From assembly GCA_036561005.1 (NCBI GenBank), contig DATBQE010000140.1:62001-126000 (forward strand): a stretch of DNA of 64,000 nt. Reading direction: 5' to 3'. The stretch comes from PKWO01 sp036561005 (lineage in GTDB: Bacteria; Pseudomonadota; Gammaproteobacteria; Burkholderiales; Burkholderiaceae_D). The notes beneath the pieces were generated by a model. That model had not been told where the DNA came from and did not search any database. It was given only the letters and a program-made list of their open reading frames with translations. Each line of letters begins with the position of its first letter. The stretch's first letter is position 1. The translations under genes were made by a program, and so were the position numbers. Below, in pieces: positions 1 through 8,967 of this stretch.

Positions 1-2
1 TC

Positions 3-950
3 GATTTCGCTTACCATTTGCACAGCGATCTCGGTCACAGTTGCCGCGGTGCCCGTGTGGACGGTGCCATGGTACCGCTCAATACCGTGCTCAAAAACGG
101 CCAGACTGTCGACATCATCACGGCGCGCGGCAGCGGCAGCGTCGGCCCGTCGCGTGACTGGTTGAGTCCAGGCTATGCGGCGAGCCCGCGAACGCGCTCC
201 AAGGTGCGCGCATGGTTCAATGCGATCGACCAGCAGGAAACCCTCAACAGCGGGCGCGCCCTGGTGGAAAAGAGTCTGCAGCGCGAAGGAAAAACAGCCG
301 TCAACCTGGAAGAATTGGCGCACAAGCTGGGCTTTCCCAAGCCCGATGACCTGTTCCTGGCAGTGGGCAAGGACGAATTCAGCCTGCGTCACGTGGAACA
401 GGCGCTGCATGTCGAGGAAACGCCGAAGCATGGCAACAAGCACAGTCATGCGCCCGACGTGGTCGTGCCGCGCAAGAGCCGCGCGTCCAGCGTGGTGCAG
501 GGCGCCAAATCCGGTGTGCTCGTGGTTGGTACGGACGGCTTGATGACCCTGCTGGCCAAATGCTGCAAGCCGGCGCCGCCTGACCCGATTGTCGGCTTCG
601 TCACCCGCGGCAAGGGGGTTTCCATCCACCGCGCAAGTTGCAAGAATTTCGCAGAAATGCAAGCCCAGGCACCGGAGCGCGTGATTCATACCGAATGGGG
701 CAACGCCAATGCACAAACGGTCTATCCGGTTGATATTTTCGTGCTCGCCAATGATCGACAGGGCTTGCTGCGCGACATTTCCGAAATTTTCCTGCGGGAA
801 AAAATCAATGTCATTGGTGTCAGTACGCAAAGTACCAAAGGCCAGGCGCGCATGGCGTTCACCGCCGAAATCGGTTCGACCGCACAATTGCAGCGTGCCT
901 TGATGGTGATTCGCGAAGTTGAAGGCGTGGTTGACGCGAGACGTCAATAA
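3..950 (+). CDS. relA: RelA-type (p)ppGpp synthetase, 3' part
   Basis: The reading frame is open from the window edge, so this is the C-terminal regulatory half of a long RelA/SpoT-family protein; the synthetase and hydrolase domains lie upstream, outside the window. It begins inside the TGS domain (DFAYHLHSDLGH, then a VDIITARG strand), passes a helical linker, reaches the conserved Cys-Cys element (LAKCCKPAPPDPIVGF followed by GVSIHRASC) and ends with an ACT domain (VFVLANDRQGLLRDISE-type start, residues about 235-310). These domains read ribosome and amino-acid status and control the alarmone enzyme. I prefer RelA over SpoT from the TGS and ACT wording, but the catalytic half would settle it. 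A 526-bp gap follows. Confidence 0.88.
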   Translation, partial: DFAYHLHSDLGHSCRGARVDGAMVPLNTVLKNGQTVDIITARGSGSVGPSRDWLSPGYAASPRTRSKVRAWFNAIDQQETLNSGRALVEKSLQREGKTAVNLEELAHKLGFPKPDDLFLAVGKDEFSLRHVEQALHVEETPKHGNKHSHAPDVVVPRKSRASSVVQGAKSGVLVVGTDGLMTLLAKCCKPAPPDPIVGFVTRGKGVSIHRASCKNFAEMQAQAPERVIHTEWGNANAQTVYPVDIFVLANDRQGLLRDISEIFLREKINVIGVSTQSTKGQARMAFTAEIGSTAQLQRALMVIREVEGVVDARRQ

Positions 951-1476
951 CGCGGCGGCGTGTGCCGTGCGTCTTGAACGGGGCCAAGTTCCTCCTCGTT
1001 TTGCCTGCGAAAATTTCCTGCTTGGCTCGCCTATATGGACGGTAATCGTGTAGTATTTCGTCAAAATAAAATTATGATCGCCCGATAGTGTGGCGCTGCC
1101 GCAATGGTAGTCGAAAATGCACGTTTTTCTGTCGGCATCGAATCGTAGCAATTAGCGGTACATCCTGTCGTGCTGTAGATGCAATGGAAGGGGGATCAAT
1201 TCAAAGCAGGTTCATCGACTGTTCGCCGACATGTTTTTTGCGCTTGGCGAAGCTTGGCCCTTGGTTGATGAACATACGTCGTGAATCCTCCCATACCTCA
1301 ATTTCCATAGCCAATTGAACAGTCGCGAGCGATTTTCATCGTAAACAGGAAAAAAGCAAGGGCTGTAGCTGCAGTAGCCAACATCAGACTCGAAGCGCTG
1401 AATTCTTCGGGGCCGGGAAGCGATAACACGTAACGACAACGCGCAACACAAGATACGAAATATAAGGAATGCTGCG
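951..1476. other. Intergenic region before the exoprotein gene
   Basis: This 526-bp stretch lies between relA and the two-partner exoprotein gene. I see no convincing protein gene, RNA gene or strong intrinsic terminator. It becomes AT-richer around 1050-1080 (tagtattt, aaaataaaatta), which could hold a promoter, but no well-spaced -35/-10 pair stands out. It ends with a ribosome-binding sequence (aagga) eight bases before the ATG at 1477. Confidence 0.5.
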
Positions 1477-4400
1477 ATGAAACGCCATGGATCGATGAAT
1501 CACATATTTCGGCTCGTCTGGAGCCAGGCTACCAACGGCTGGGTCGCCGTTGCGGAAACAACCCGTGGACGCGGCAAATCGTCGCGCCGCAAGCTGGTCG
1601 CTGCGGCACTGTCGCTGACGGCAATTGCTGCACAGGCGGGCCCGACCGGCGGCCAAGTGGTGGGCGGGGCCGGCCAAATTAGCCAATCCGGTGCGACCAC
1701 GACAATTAATCAGGCTAGTCAAAACCTGTCCCTCAACTGGTCCACATTCAATATTGCACCGCAGGAGACTGTGAATTTCCTGCAACCATCGGCCAGCGCT
1801 ATCGCCGTCAATCGCATCTTTGACACCAACGGCTCGCAGATTCTCGGCCACTTGAACGCTAACGGCCAGGTTTTTTTGATCAACCCGAATGGCATCCTGT
1901 TCGGTGCCGGTGCACAAGCGAACGTTGGCGGCCTGGTGGCGTCGACGCTGGATGTGAATGATGCCAGTTTGAACAGCGCAAGCCGCAGTTTTGCCGGCAA
2001 CGGAACGGGCAGCGTGATCAATCAAGGCAGCATCACCGCGAGCGGGGGCGGGTATGTGGCGCTGCTGGGCAATCACGTCGGCAATCAGGGCGCGATCAAT
2101 GCACAACTCGGCACAGTCGCATTGGGCGGCGGCAATGCCGTGACGCTTTCGTTTAACGGCAACAGCCTGGTTCAGGTACAGGTTGATCAAAGCGTGTTGA
2201 ACAGCCTCGCCGAAAACGGCGGACTGATTCGCGCAGATGGCGGCCGGGTGGTCATGACGGCCGGCGCAAGAAATGCGCTACTGGCCAGCGTGGTGAATAA
2301 CACCGGCGTCATCGAAGCGCGCACGGTTGAAAATCGCAGCGGCACGATCACCTTGCTCGGCGGAATGACGTCTGGCACGGTCAATGTCAACGGCAGGCTC
2401 GATGCCGGCGCGCCCAATGGCGGCAACGGCGGATTCATTGAAACCAGCGCAGCAAGGGTCAAAGTTGCCGACAGTGCGGCGGTAACGACTGCAGCGCCAT
2501 CGGGTGCGGCTGGTTCCTGGTTGATCGACCCAACCGATTTCACGATTGCGCCTAGCGGTGCGGACATGACCGGCGCCGCATTGCAAACAGCCCTGGGCTC
2601 CGGCAACGTCTCCATCTCGTCTGCCAGCGGCGCGACTGGAACCAGCGGCAACGTCAACGTTGATGACGCGGTAAGTTGGAGTTCGCACAAGCTGACGCTG
2701 ACCGCCTCGAATGACGTCAATGTCAACGCAGTCTTGGCAGCTTCCGGATCGGCCAGCCTTGATATGGAACCCGGCAGCGGCAACGTCAATGTGGCGCTGG
2801 GTTCGAGCGCCTTTATCGGGCGCGTCGACTTCAGCGGCAGCGGCGTGCTGACGATGAATACGCATGTCTACACAGTGATCAATAGTCTCGGCACGTCGGC
2901 CAGCAGCGGCGATGGTAGCCTGCAGGGCATTGTGGGCAATCTGGGCGGCTACTATGCGCTTGGGAGCAACATCAATGCGGCAGGCACTGCAGCGTGGAAC
3001 AGCGGCGCGGGGTTCTCCTCGATAGGAGGCGGCAGGAGCGACAATACTCCCATACCGAGCGGTTCCCGTTTTTCCGGAGCTTTTGATGGCCTGGGCCATA
3101 CGGTCAACGGTTTGACGATCAATGTCGCTCCGAATATCGTCAATGCGCCCTATGGCGTCGGTTTGTTCGGGTCGGTCGGTACAGGAGGATTGGTGCGCAA
3201 CGTGGGATTGACCGGCACAAGCGTGTCGGTGAGTCAATCGAGCTACGCAGGCGCATTGGTCGGCTTGAATTATGGCACGCTGAGGAACAGCTATTCTGCC
3301 GGAACCGTGTCCGCAGTGACAGTCGGCAGCTACAGCGGCAGCAACGGCGTAGGCGGTCTGGTTGGGAAGAATGCCGGAACGATTGCGCACAGTTACAGTA
3401 GCGCCGACGTGACTGCAGTCGACAACTCGCGGTTCATCGGCGGATTGGTCGGTCTCAACTACGGTGGTCTGATCACTGACAGTCATGCGACGGGAACCGT
3501 CACTGCCAGCGGAGCATCCAGCCAGTTGGTTGGAGGTTTGGTTGGATACGGACAGGGCGGCACCATCAGCAATAGCTATGCAACCGGCAATGTGAACGGC
3601 TCGACTTATACAGGCGGCCTAGTCGGACGTAACAGCCCGAGCCAGGACGGCACCGTGCCGGGGCTGATTTCGAATTCCTACGCAACCGGCAGTGTCAGCG
3701 GATCGAACTATGTGGGCGGCTTGGTCGGCAGCAATTACGGCTATAAGGGCACGGCAACCATCAGCAACAGCTATTCGACCGGAAGTGTGAGTGGCAGCAG
3801 CAACTTAGGCGGGCTGGCTGGGCAAAACGGCAATGGCGATGGTAGTGGCGGCGGGACAGCAACGGTCACCAACAGCTTCTGGGATACGACTACCTCGGGT
3901 CAAGCGACATCTGCAGCAGGCACCGGCATGGCCACAGCGGACATGCAGACCAAACTCAATTTCACGTCGTCCACCTCGGCCAACGGCAGTGTTAATCCGG
4001 TCTGGGATTTTGGTGCAACGTGGACCATGGTCGACGGTTCGACCTACCCCCTGCTGATCCCCGACATGACACCGCTGACCATCAGCGCCAACGCCACAAA
4101 AGTCTACGACGGCACCGTTTTTTCAGGCTCGCCGAACACCGTTTACTCGGTCGCGCCCAACATGGGACTTTTATCCGGAACCTTGACGTATAGCGGCACG
4201 TACGCGAATGCCGGATCCAAGAATGTCGGCAGCTACACCATTACGCCGGGCGGTTTGTATTCCACCACCCAGGGCGGCTACTACATCACTTACGGTACCG
4301 GTGCCGTGGCGATCACGCCCCTGGCGCTGACCGGTACGCTCGCAGCCGGTAGTTCGACCTACGGCGCAACACTCGCTCCCGGAGCCATGACCTTCACCAA

Positions 4401-7400
4401 TGTTGTCGCAGGTGACACCGTGACCCCTGCCACGGTGACAGTCAACACCAGTGGTCTGACCAGCACCAGCGGGCATTTGATTGCCGGTAACCACGTCGGT
4501 ATCGAATCGGTCGGTACCGCGTTGGGCGGCCCCAGCGCAGGCAACTACACATTCGCCGGCGCAACCGGCGATTACAACGTGACGCAACTGGCATTGACAG
4601 GCTCCGTTGCAACCGGCACAACCACGTACGGCGCTGCCCTGGTTCCCGGTGCGGCCAATTTCACGAATGCGGTATCGGGTGATGTGCTCGGCAGCGCAAC
4701 CGTAACCGTCAATACCAGCGGCCTGACCAGCACCAGCGGCCATTTGATTGCCGGCACGCATAGCGGGATTGAAGCCGTAACGGCACTGAGCGGTGCCGAC
4801 GCAGGAAATTACACATTTGCCGGCGTCACAGGTGATTACACCGTCAACGCACTCGCGTTGAATGCGACCATTGCGACGGGAAGTTCAACTTACGGCGCAG
4901 CACTGGCTCCCGGCGCACTGAGTATCACCAACATAGTCAGCGGCGACGTGGTCAATGGTAGTGCCGTTTCCGTCAATACATCGGGTCTTACCAGCACCAG
5001 TGGCAACCTGACTGCCGGCACCCATACCGGCATCGAGTCCGTCACCGCCAGCTTGAGCGGCGCCGATGCGGGCAACTATACGTTTGCCGGTGCGACCGGC
5101 AATTACACCGTCGCCAAATTACCTTTGTCCGGCTCAATTGCGGCGGGCAGTTCCACCTATGGCGCAACGCTTGCTCCCGGCGCCGCGACTCTGTCTGGCG
5201 CCATCAGCGGCGACGTCCTGGGCTCGGCCACCGTCACCGTCAATACCGCCGGCCTGACCAGCACCAGTGGCAACCTGATCGCGGGTACCCACGTCGGTGT
5301 GGAAGCCGTCAGCGGCCTGAGTGGCGTCGACGGCGGCAACTATTCTTTCGCCGGCATTGCCGGCGACTACACCGTCAACACGCTGGCCCTCACTGGTTCG
5401 CTTACCACGGGTGTATCCACCTATGGGGCAGCGCTCACTCCCGGCGTTGTCAGCTTCACCAACGTTGTTTCCGGCGACGTCGTCAGCGCCAACGCCGTCA
5501 CGGTCAATACTGCCGGCCTGACCAGCACGAGCGGTAACCTGACCGCAGGCACGCACGTCGGCATCGAATCGGTATCGGGATTGAGCGGCGCCGATGCGGC
5601 AAACTACACCTTCGGCAGTCTGGTTGGCGACTATACGGTCAATCCGCTGGCCTTGAACGCGACGATAGCGGCCGGCAATTCGACCTATGGATCCGCAGTT
5701 GTTCCTGGTGCTTTCAACTTTACCAACGTGGTCAGTGGCGATATCGTCACAAACAGCGCGGTAGTGGTGAACACGGCCGGTTTGACCAGCACCAGCGGCA
5801 ACCTGACGGCCGGCACGCACAACGGCATCCAATCGGTGGCCAGCACCCTTGGCGGCGCCGACGCCGCAAACTATACGTTCGCCGGTGCCACCGGCAACTA
5901 CACGGTTACGCCGTTGGCCCTGACCGGTTCCATTGCGGCAGGCAGCTCGACCTATGGCGCCGCACTCGTGCCGGGTGCCGCAAACTTCACCAATGCGGTC
6001 ACCGGCGACGTGCTCGGTACCGCCACAGTTGCGGTGAATACGTCTGGCCTGACCAGCACCAGCGGGCACCTGATAGCGGGCTCGCACAGCGGGATTGAAT
6101 CGATCAGTGCACTGAGCGGAGCAGATGGTGGTAACTATACATTCGCCGGCATCACCGGCGACTACACGGTCAACACACTGGCGCTGACCGGTTCGCTCGC
6201 GACAGGCAGTTCCACTTACGGGGCGGCGCTTGCTCCCGGTGCTGTGAACTTTACCAATCTTGTTTCTGGCGATGTGGTGACTGCGGGTGCGGTAAGCGTC
6301 AATACAACGGGCCTGACCAGCACCAGCGGCAATCTCGTCGCGGGCAGTCATGCCGGCATCGAATCGGTCGGGACATCGCTTGGCGGTGCCGACGCTGCCA
6401 ACTACACCTTTGCCGGTGCCACCGGCAACTACACGGTAGCGCCGTTGGCCCTGACCGGTTCGATTGTCACAGGTACTTCAACCTACGGGTCGGCATTGAC
6501 GCCCGGTGCGGCCAATTTCACCAATGTCGTCAGCGGCGACGTGGTGTCGGCCTCCAGCGTCACCGTCACAACCACCGGGCAAACCAGCACGAGCGGCCAC
6601 CTGACTGCCGGCAATCACACCGGTATCGAGTCGGTCGCCGGACTTGCCGGCGCCGATGCAGGTAACTATACCGTTGCCGGCATCACCGGCGACTACACAG
6701 TCAATCAACTTGCCCTTACCGGTTCGATTGCGAGCGGTAGTTCGACCTATGGCGCGGCTCTGGCCCCGGGCGCGGTGAGCCTGACCGGCGCCATCAGTGG
6801 CGACGTGCTCGGCACGGCCACCGTTGCGGTCAATACGTCGGGCCTGACCAGCAGCAGCGGCCACCTGACGGCCGGCACGCATACGGGCATCGAAACTGTC
6901 AGCGCACTGAGCGGCGTCGATGGTGCCAACTACAATTTTGCCGGCGTGCTGGGTGATTACACGGTCAATCAACTGGCGCTCAATGCAACCGTTGCAACCG
7001 GTAGTTCGACCTACGGCGCAGCACTTGCTCCCGGTGCAGCGAGCTTCACCAATCTCTTGTCCGGCGACGCTGTGACACCGGCAGCCGTTTCCGTCAATAC
7101 TAGCGGCTTGACCAGTACCAGCGGCAACCTGACCGCCGGTGCGCACAGCGGTATCGAGTCGGTTGGTGCGACCTTGAGCGGCACCGATGCCGGCAACTAC
7201 AGCTTTGCCGGCGCGACGGGCAACTACACGGTGACGAAACTGGCATTGACCGGTTCCGTTACTGCCGGCAGCTCGGTTTATGGCGCAACGTTGACGCCCG
7301 GCACGGCCAGTTTCTCCGGCGCTATCACCGGAGACGTGCTGGGAGCGGCAACCGTTACGGTCAACACCACCGGTCTTACCAGTACCAGCGGCCATTTGAT

Positions 7401-8967
7401 CGCCGGAACGCATACCGGGGTCGAAGGCGTGACGGCCCTCAACGGCGTGGATGGCGGCAACTACACCTTTGCCGGCATCACAGGCGACTATAGCGTCAGC
7501 CAGCTGGCCCTGACCGGAACCGTGGCGACCGGCACCTCGACGTATGGGGCAGCGCTTGCGCCGGGCGTGGCCAATTTCACCAACCTTGTGTCCGGCGATG
7601 TGGTCACGACACCGGTGGCGACCGTCAATACGGCCGGGCAGACCAGCACCAGCGGGCACCTGACCGCAGGAACGCATGTGGGCATCGAATCGGTCGGCAG
7701 CAGCTTGACCGGCACAGATGCCGGCAACTACACGTTTGCCGGCGCCACCGGCAATTACACCGTCAATCCGCTCGCCTTGAGTGGTTCTATTTCCGCCGGC
7801 AGCTCCACCTATGGCGCACCGCTCGTCCCAGGTTCCGTCAGCCTCGGCAACGTCGTGGCCGGCGACCTCGTCACTGCTCCTGGCGCCACGGTCAACACTG
7901 CCGGGCTCACCAGCAGCAGCGGTAACCTCATTGCCGGTGTTCATCCAGGCATCCAGAGCGTGAGCGGATCGATTGGCGGCGCCGATGCGGCCAACTACAC
8001 GTTCGGCGCGATCAGCGGAGACTACACGGTCAACAAGTTGCCGATCAGCATGAGCGCAACCGGTACCAATAAGGTCTACGACGCGACTGTGGCCGATGCG
8101 GTCACAGTCACGGCCAATGGCGTCATTGCCGGCGATGCAATTTCCTTCGGCACGGCCAGCGGCAGTTTCGACAACAAGAATGTCGGCAACGGCAAGACCG
8201 TCACAGTGACCGGCGTCAACGTCAGCGGGGCGGACGCGGGCAACTACGATATCTCCGGCAGTGCCGGCCTGACTACCACGGCCAATATTTCGCCACTCCC
8301 GATCACGGTGACAGCCGCAGGCACCACCAAGACCTATGACGGCACGACGACTGCCGTGGTAACGCTTTCCGGCGGTCTGAGCGGCGACAGCATCAGCTTC
8401 ACCGATACGGCGGCCAACTTCACTGACAAGAACGTCGGCACCGGCAAGACGATCAATGTCACCGGCGTCACTGCCAGCGGCGCCGATGCCGGCAACTACG
8501 TCGTCAGCGGAACGGCCACGGCAAGCGCCAACATCACGCCGGCGACCTTGACCTACGTCGCGACGCCAACCAGCGTAATCGCGGGGCAATCGCTGTCGGG
8601 TCTCACCGGAACGGTCGATGGCTTCGTCGGCGGCGACTCGGTCGGCAATGCCACCACCGGCAACCTCGTTTGGATCACGACGGCAGGCTCGACCAGCTTG
8701 CCGGGCTTGTATGAAATCGATGGTAGCGGCCTTGGCGCAACGAACTACGTCTTTGTACAGGCACCGGCCAATGCCAACGCCTTGACACTGAAGCCGGGCT
8801 CTGCGCCGATTTCCGTCGGCAACGTGATCACCGCGCTTGATGCGGTTTTTGACAAGACCAGGGCCGGCGTTGCGTTGCAGAGCGGTGACGGGGATAAAGG
8901 CCCCGCGCTGCAAGTGGTGAACGGCGGCGTCAAATTGCCAGACAATATTGTGACCGTGAATGAATAG
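1477..8967 (+). CDS. TpsA-type secreted exoprotein/adhesin with MBG repeats
   Basis: Large exoprotein of a two-partner (type Vb) secretion system, predicted to be exported by the TpsB encoded next to it and to act at the cell surface or outside, probably in adhesion or biofilm. The N-terminus has an extended signal peptide region (MNHIFRLVWSQATNGW), a hydrophobic signal and cleavage near AQAGP. The haemagglutination-activity (TPS) domain follows, with the NPNG motif near residue 136. Residues about 590-800 carry GLUG-type GGLVG repeats. Residues about 949-2187 are 14 tandem MBG-like repeats of 88-89 aa, followed by two YDG-type repeats (8038-8541) and a short unique tail. No toxin domain or contact-dependent inhibition motif is seen at the C-terminus. 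The start at 1477 has a good ribosome site; an internal ATG at 1495 matches the usual start of the extended signal region. Ligand unknown. Confidence 0.9.
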   Translation: MKRHGSMNHIFRLVWSQATNGWVAVAETTRGRGKSSRRKLVAAALSLTAIAAQAGPTGGQVVGGAGQISQSGATTTINQASQNLSLNWSTFNIAPQETVNFLQPSASAIAVNRIFDTNGSQILGHLNANGQVFLINPNGILFGAGAQANVGGLVASTLDVNDASLNSASRSFAGNGTGSVINQGSITASGGGYVALLGNHVGNQGAINAQLGTVALGGGNAVTLSFNGNSLVQVQVDQSVLNSLAENGGLIRADGGRVVMTAGARNALLASVVNNTGVIEARTVENRSGTITLLGGMTSGTVNVNGRLDAGAPNGGNGGFIETSAARVKVADSAAVTTAAPSGAAGSWLIDPTDFTIAPSGADMTGAALQTALGSGNVSISSASGATGTSGNVNVDDAVSWSSHKLTLTASNDVNVNAVLAASGSASLDMEPGSGNVNVALGSSAFIGRVDFSGSGVLTMNTHVYTVINSLGTSASSGDGSLQGIVGNLGGYYALGSNINAAGTAAWNSGAGFSSIGGGRSDNTPIPSGSRFSGAFDGLGHTVNGLTINVAPNIVNAPYGVGLFGSVGTGGLVRNVGLTGTSVSVSQSSYAGALVGLNYGTLRNSYSAGTVSAVTVGSYSGSNGVGGLVGKNAGTIAHSYSSADVTAVDNSRFIGGLVGLNYGGLITDSHATGTVTASGASSQLVGGLVGYGQGGTISNSYATGNVNGSTYTGGLVGRNSPSQDGTVPGLISNSYATGSVSGSNYVGGLVGSNYGYKGTATISNSYSTGSVSGSSNLGGLAGQNGNGDGSGGGTATVTNSFWDTTTSGQATSAAGTGMATADMQTKLNFTSSTSANGSVNPVWDFGATWTMVDGSTYPLLIPDMTPLTISANATKVYDGTVFSGSPNTVYSVAPNMGLLSGTLTYSGTYANAGSKNVGSYTITPGGLYSTTQGGYYITYGTGAVAITPLALTGTLAAGSSTYGATLAPGAMTFTNVVAGDTVTPATVTVNTSGLTSTSGHLIAGNHVGIESVGTALGGPSAGNYTFAGATGDYNVTQLALTGSVATGTTTYGAALVPGAANFTNAVSGDVLGSATVTVNTSGLTSTSGHLIAGTHSGIEAVTALSGADAGNYTFAGVTGDYTVNALALNATIATGSSTYGAALAPGALSITNIVSGDVVNGSAVSVNTSGLTSTSGNLTAGTHTGIESVTASLSGADAGNYTFAGATGNYTVAKLPLSGSIAAGSSTYGATLAPGAATLSGAISGDVLGSATVTVNTAGLTSTSGNLIAGTHVGVEAVSGLSGVDGGNYSFAGIAGDYTVNTLALTGSLTTGVSTYGAALTPGVVSFTNVVSGDVVSANAVTVNTAGLTSTSGNLTAGTHVGIESVSGLSGADAANYTFGSLVGDYTVNPLALNATIAAGNSTYGSAVVPGAFNFTNVVSGDIVTNSAVVVNTAGLTSTSGNLTAGTHNGIQSVASTLGGADAANYTFAGATGNYTVTPLALTGSIAAGSSTYGAALVPGAANFTNAVTGDVLGTATVAVNTSGLTSTSGHLIAGSHSGIESISALSGADGGNYTFAGITGDYTVNTLALTGSLATGSSTYGAALAPGAVNFTNLVSGDVVTAGAVSVNTTGLTSTSGNLVAGSHAGIESVGTSLGGADAANYTFAGATGNYTVAPLALTGSIVTGTSTYGSALTPGAANFTNVVSGDVVSASSVTVTTTGQTSTSGHLTAGNHTGIESVAGLAGADAGNYTVAGITGDYTVNQLALTGSIASGSSTYGAALAPGAVSLTGAISGDVLGTATVAVNTSGLTSSSGHLTAGTHTGIETVSALSGVDGANYNFAGVLGDYTVNQLALNATVATGSSTYGAALAPGAASFTNLLSGDAVTPAAVSVNTSGLTSTSGNLTAGAHSGIESVGATLSGTDAGNYSFAGATGNYTVTKLALTGSVTAGSSVYGATLTPGTASFSGAITGDVLGAATVTVNTTGLTSTSGHLIAGTHTGVEGVTALNGVDGGNYTFAGITGDYSVSQLALTGTVATGTSTYGAALAPGVANFTNLVSGDVVTTPVATVNTAGQTSTSGHLTAGTHVGIESVGSSLTGTDAGNYTFAGATGNYTVNPLALSGSISAGSSTYGAPLVPGSVSLGNVVAGDLVTAPGATVNTAGLTSSSGNLIAGVHPGIQSVSGSIGGADAANYTFGAISGDYTVNKLPISMSATGTNKVYDATVADAVTVTANGVIAGDAISFGTASGSFDNKNVGNGKTVTVTGVNVSGADAGNYDISGSAGLTTTANISPLPITVTAAGTTKTYDGTTTAVVTLSGGLSGDSISFTDTAANFTDKNVGTGKTINVTGVTASGADAGNYVVSGTATASANITPATLTYVATPTSVIAGQSLSGLTGTVDGFVGGDSVGNATTGNLVWITTAGSTSLPGLYEIDGSGLGATNYVFVQAPANANALTLKPGSAPISVGNVITALDAVFDKTRAGVALQSGDGDKGPALQVVNGGVKLPDNIVTVNE
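3241..3900 (+). repeat. GLUG-type repeats in the exoprotein
   Basis: About six to seven imperfect units of 27-35 residues share the pattern GGLVGxN...I.NSYATGxVsGs.yv. They lie within the exoprotein between the TPS domain and the long MBG array. Such repeats are known from bacterial surface and IgA-protease-like proteins and probably extend the beta-helix. The units differ clearly in DNA sequence, so the array is not a recent expansion. Confidence 0.75.
4321..8037 (+). repeat. 14 tandem 88/89-aa MBG-like repeats
   Basis: The stretch divides exactly into 14 units, seven of 89 and seven of 88 codons (3717 bp). Each unit starts LALTGS or LALNAT, contains STYGAAL.PGA, SGDV, VNT.GLTSTSG.L.AG.H.GIESV and ends NYTFAG.TGDYTVN. 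The one-residue difference comes from an extra residue before the G/A-D-A-G-NYTF segment. Protein conservation is high while synonymous sites differ between units, which suggests selection on the protein rather than recent duplication. Units 2, 4, 7, 10 and 12 carry SGDVLG or TGDVLG; most others carry GDVV or a variant. Confidence 0.9.

Noticed and set aside
1088..1318. 76-codon frame in the gap before the exoprotein gene
   Set aside because: No ribosome site and no recognisable sequence; the composition looks non-coding.
4321..8037. Repeat array considered as CRISPR or mobile element
   Set aside because: The units are in-frame protein repeats with no spacers, and no cas genes, transposase or terminal inverted repeats are present.
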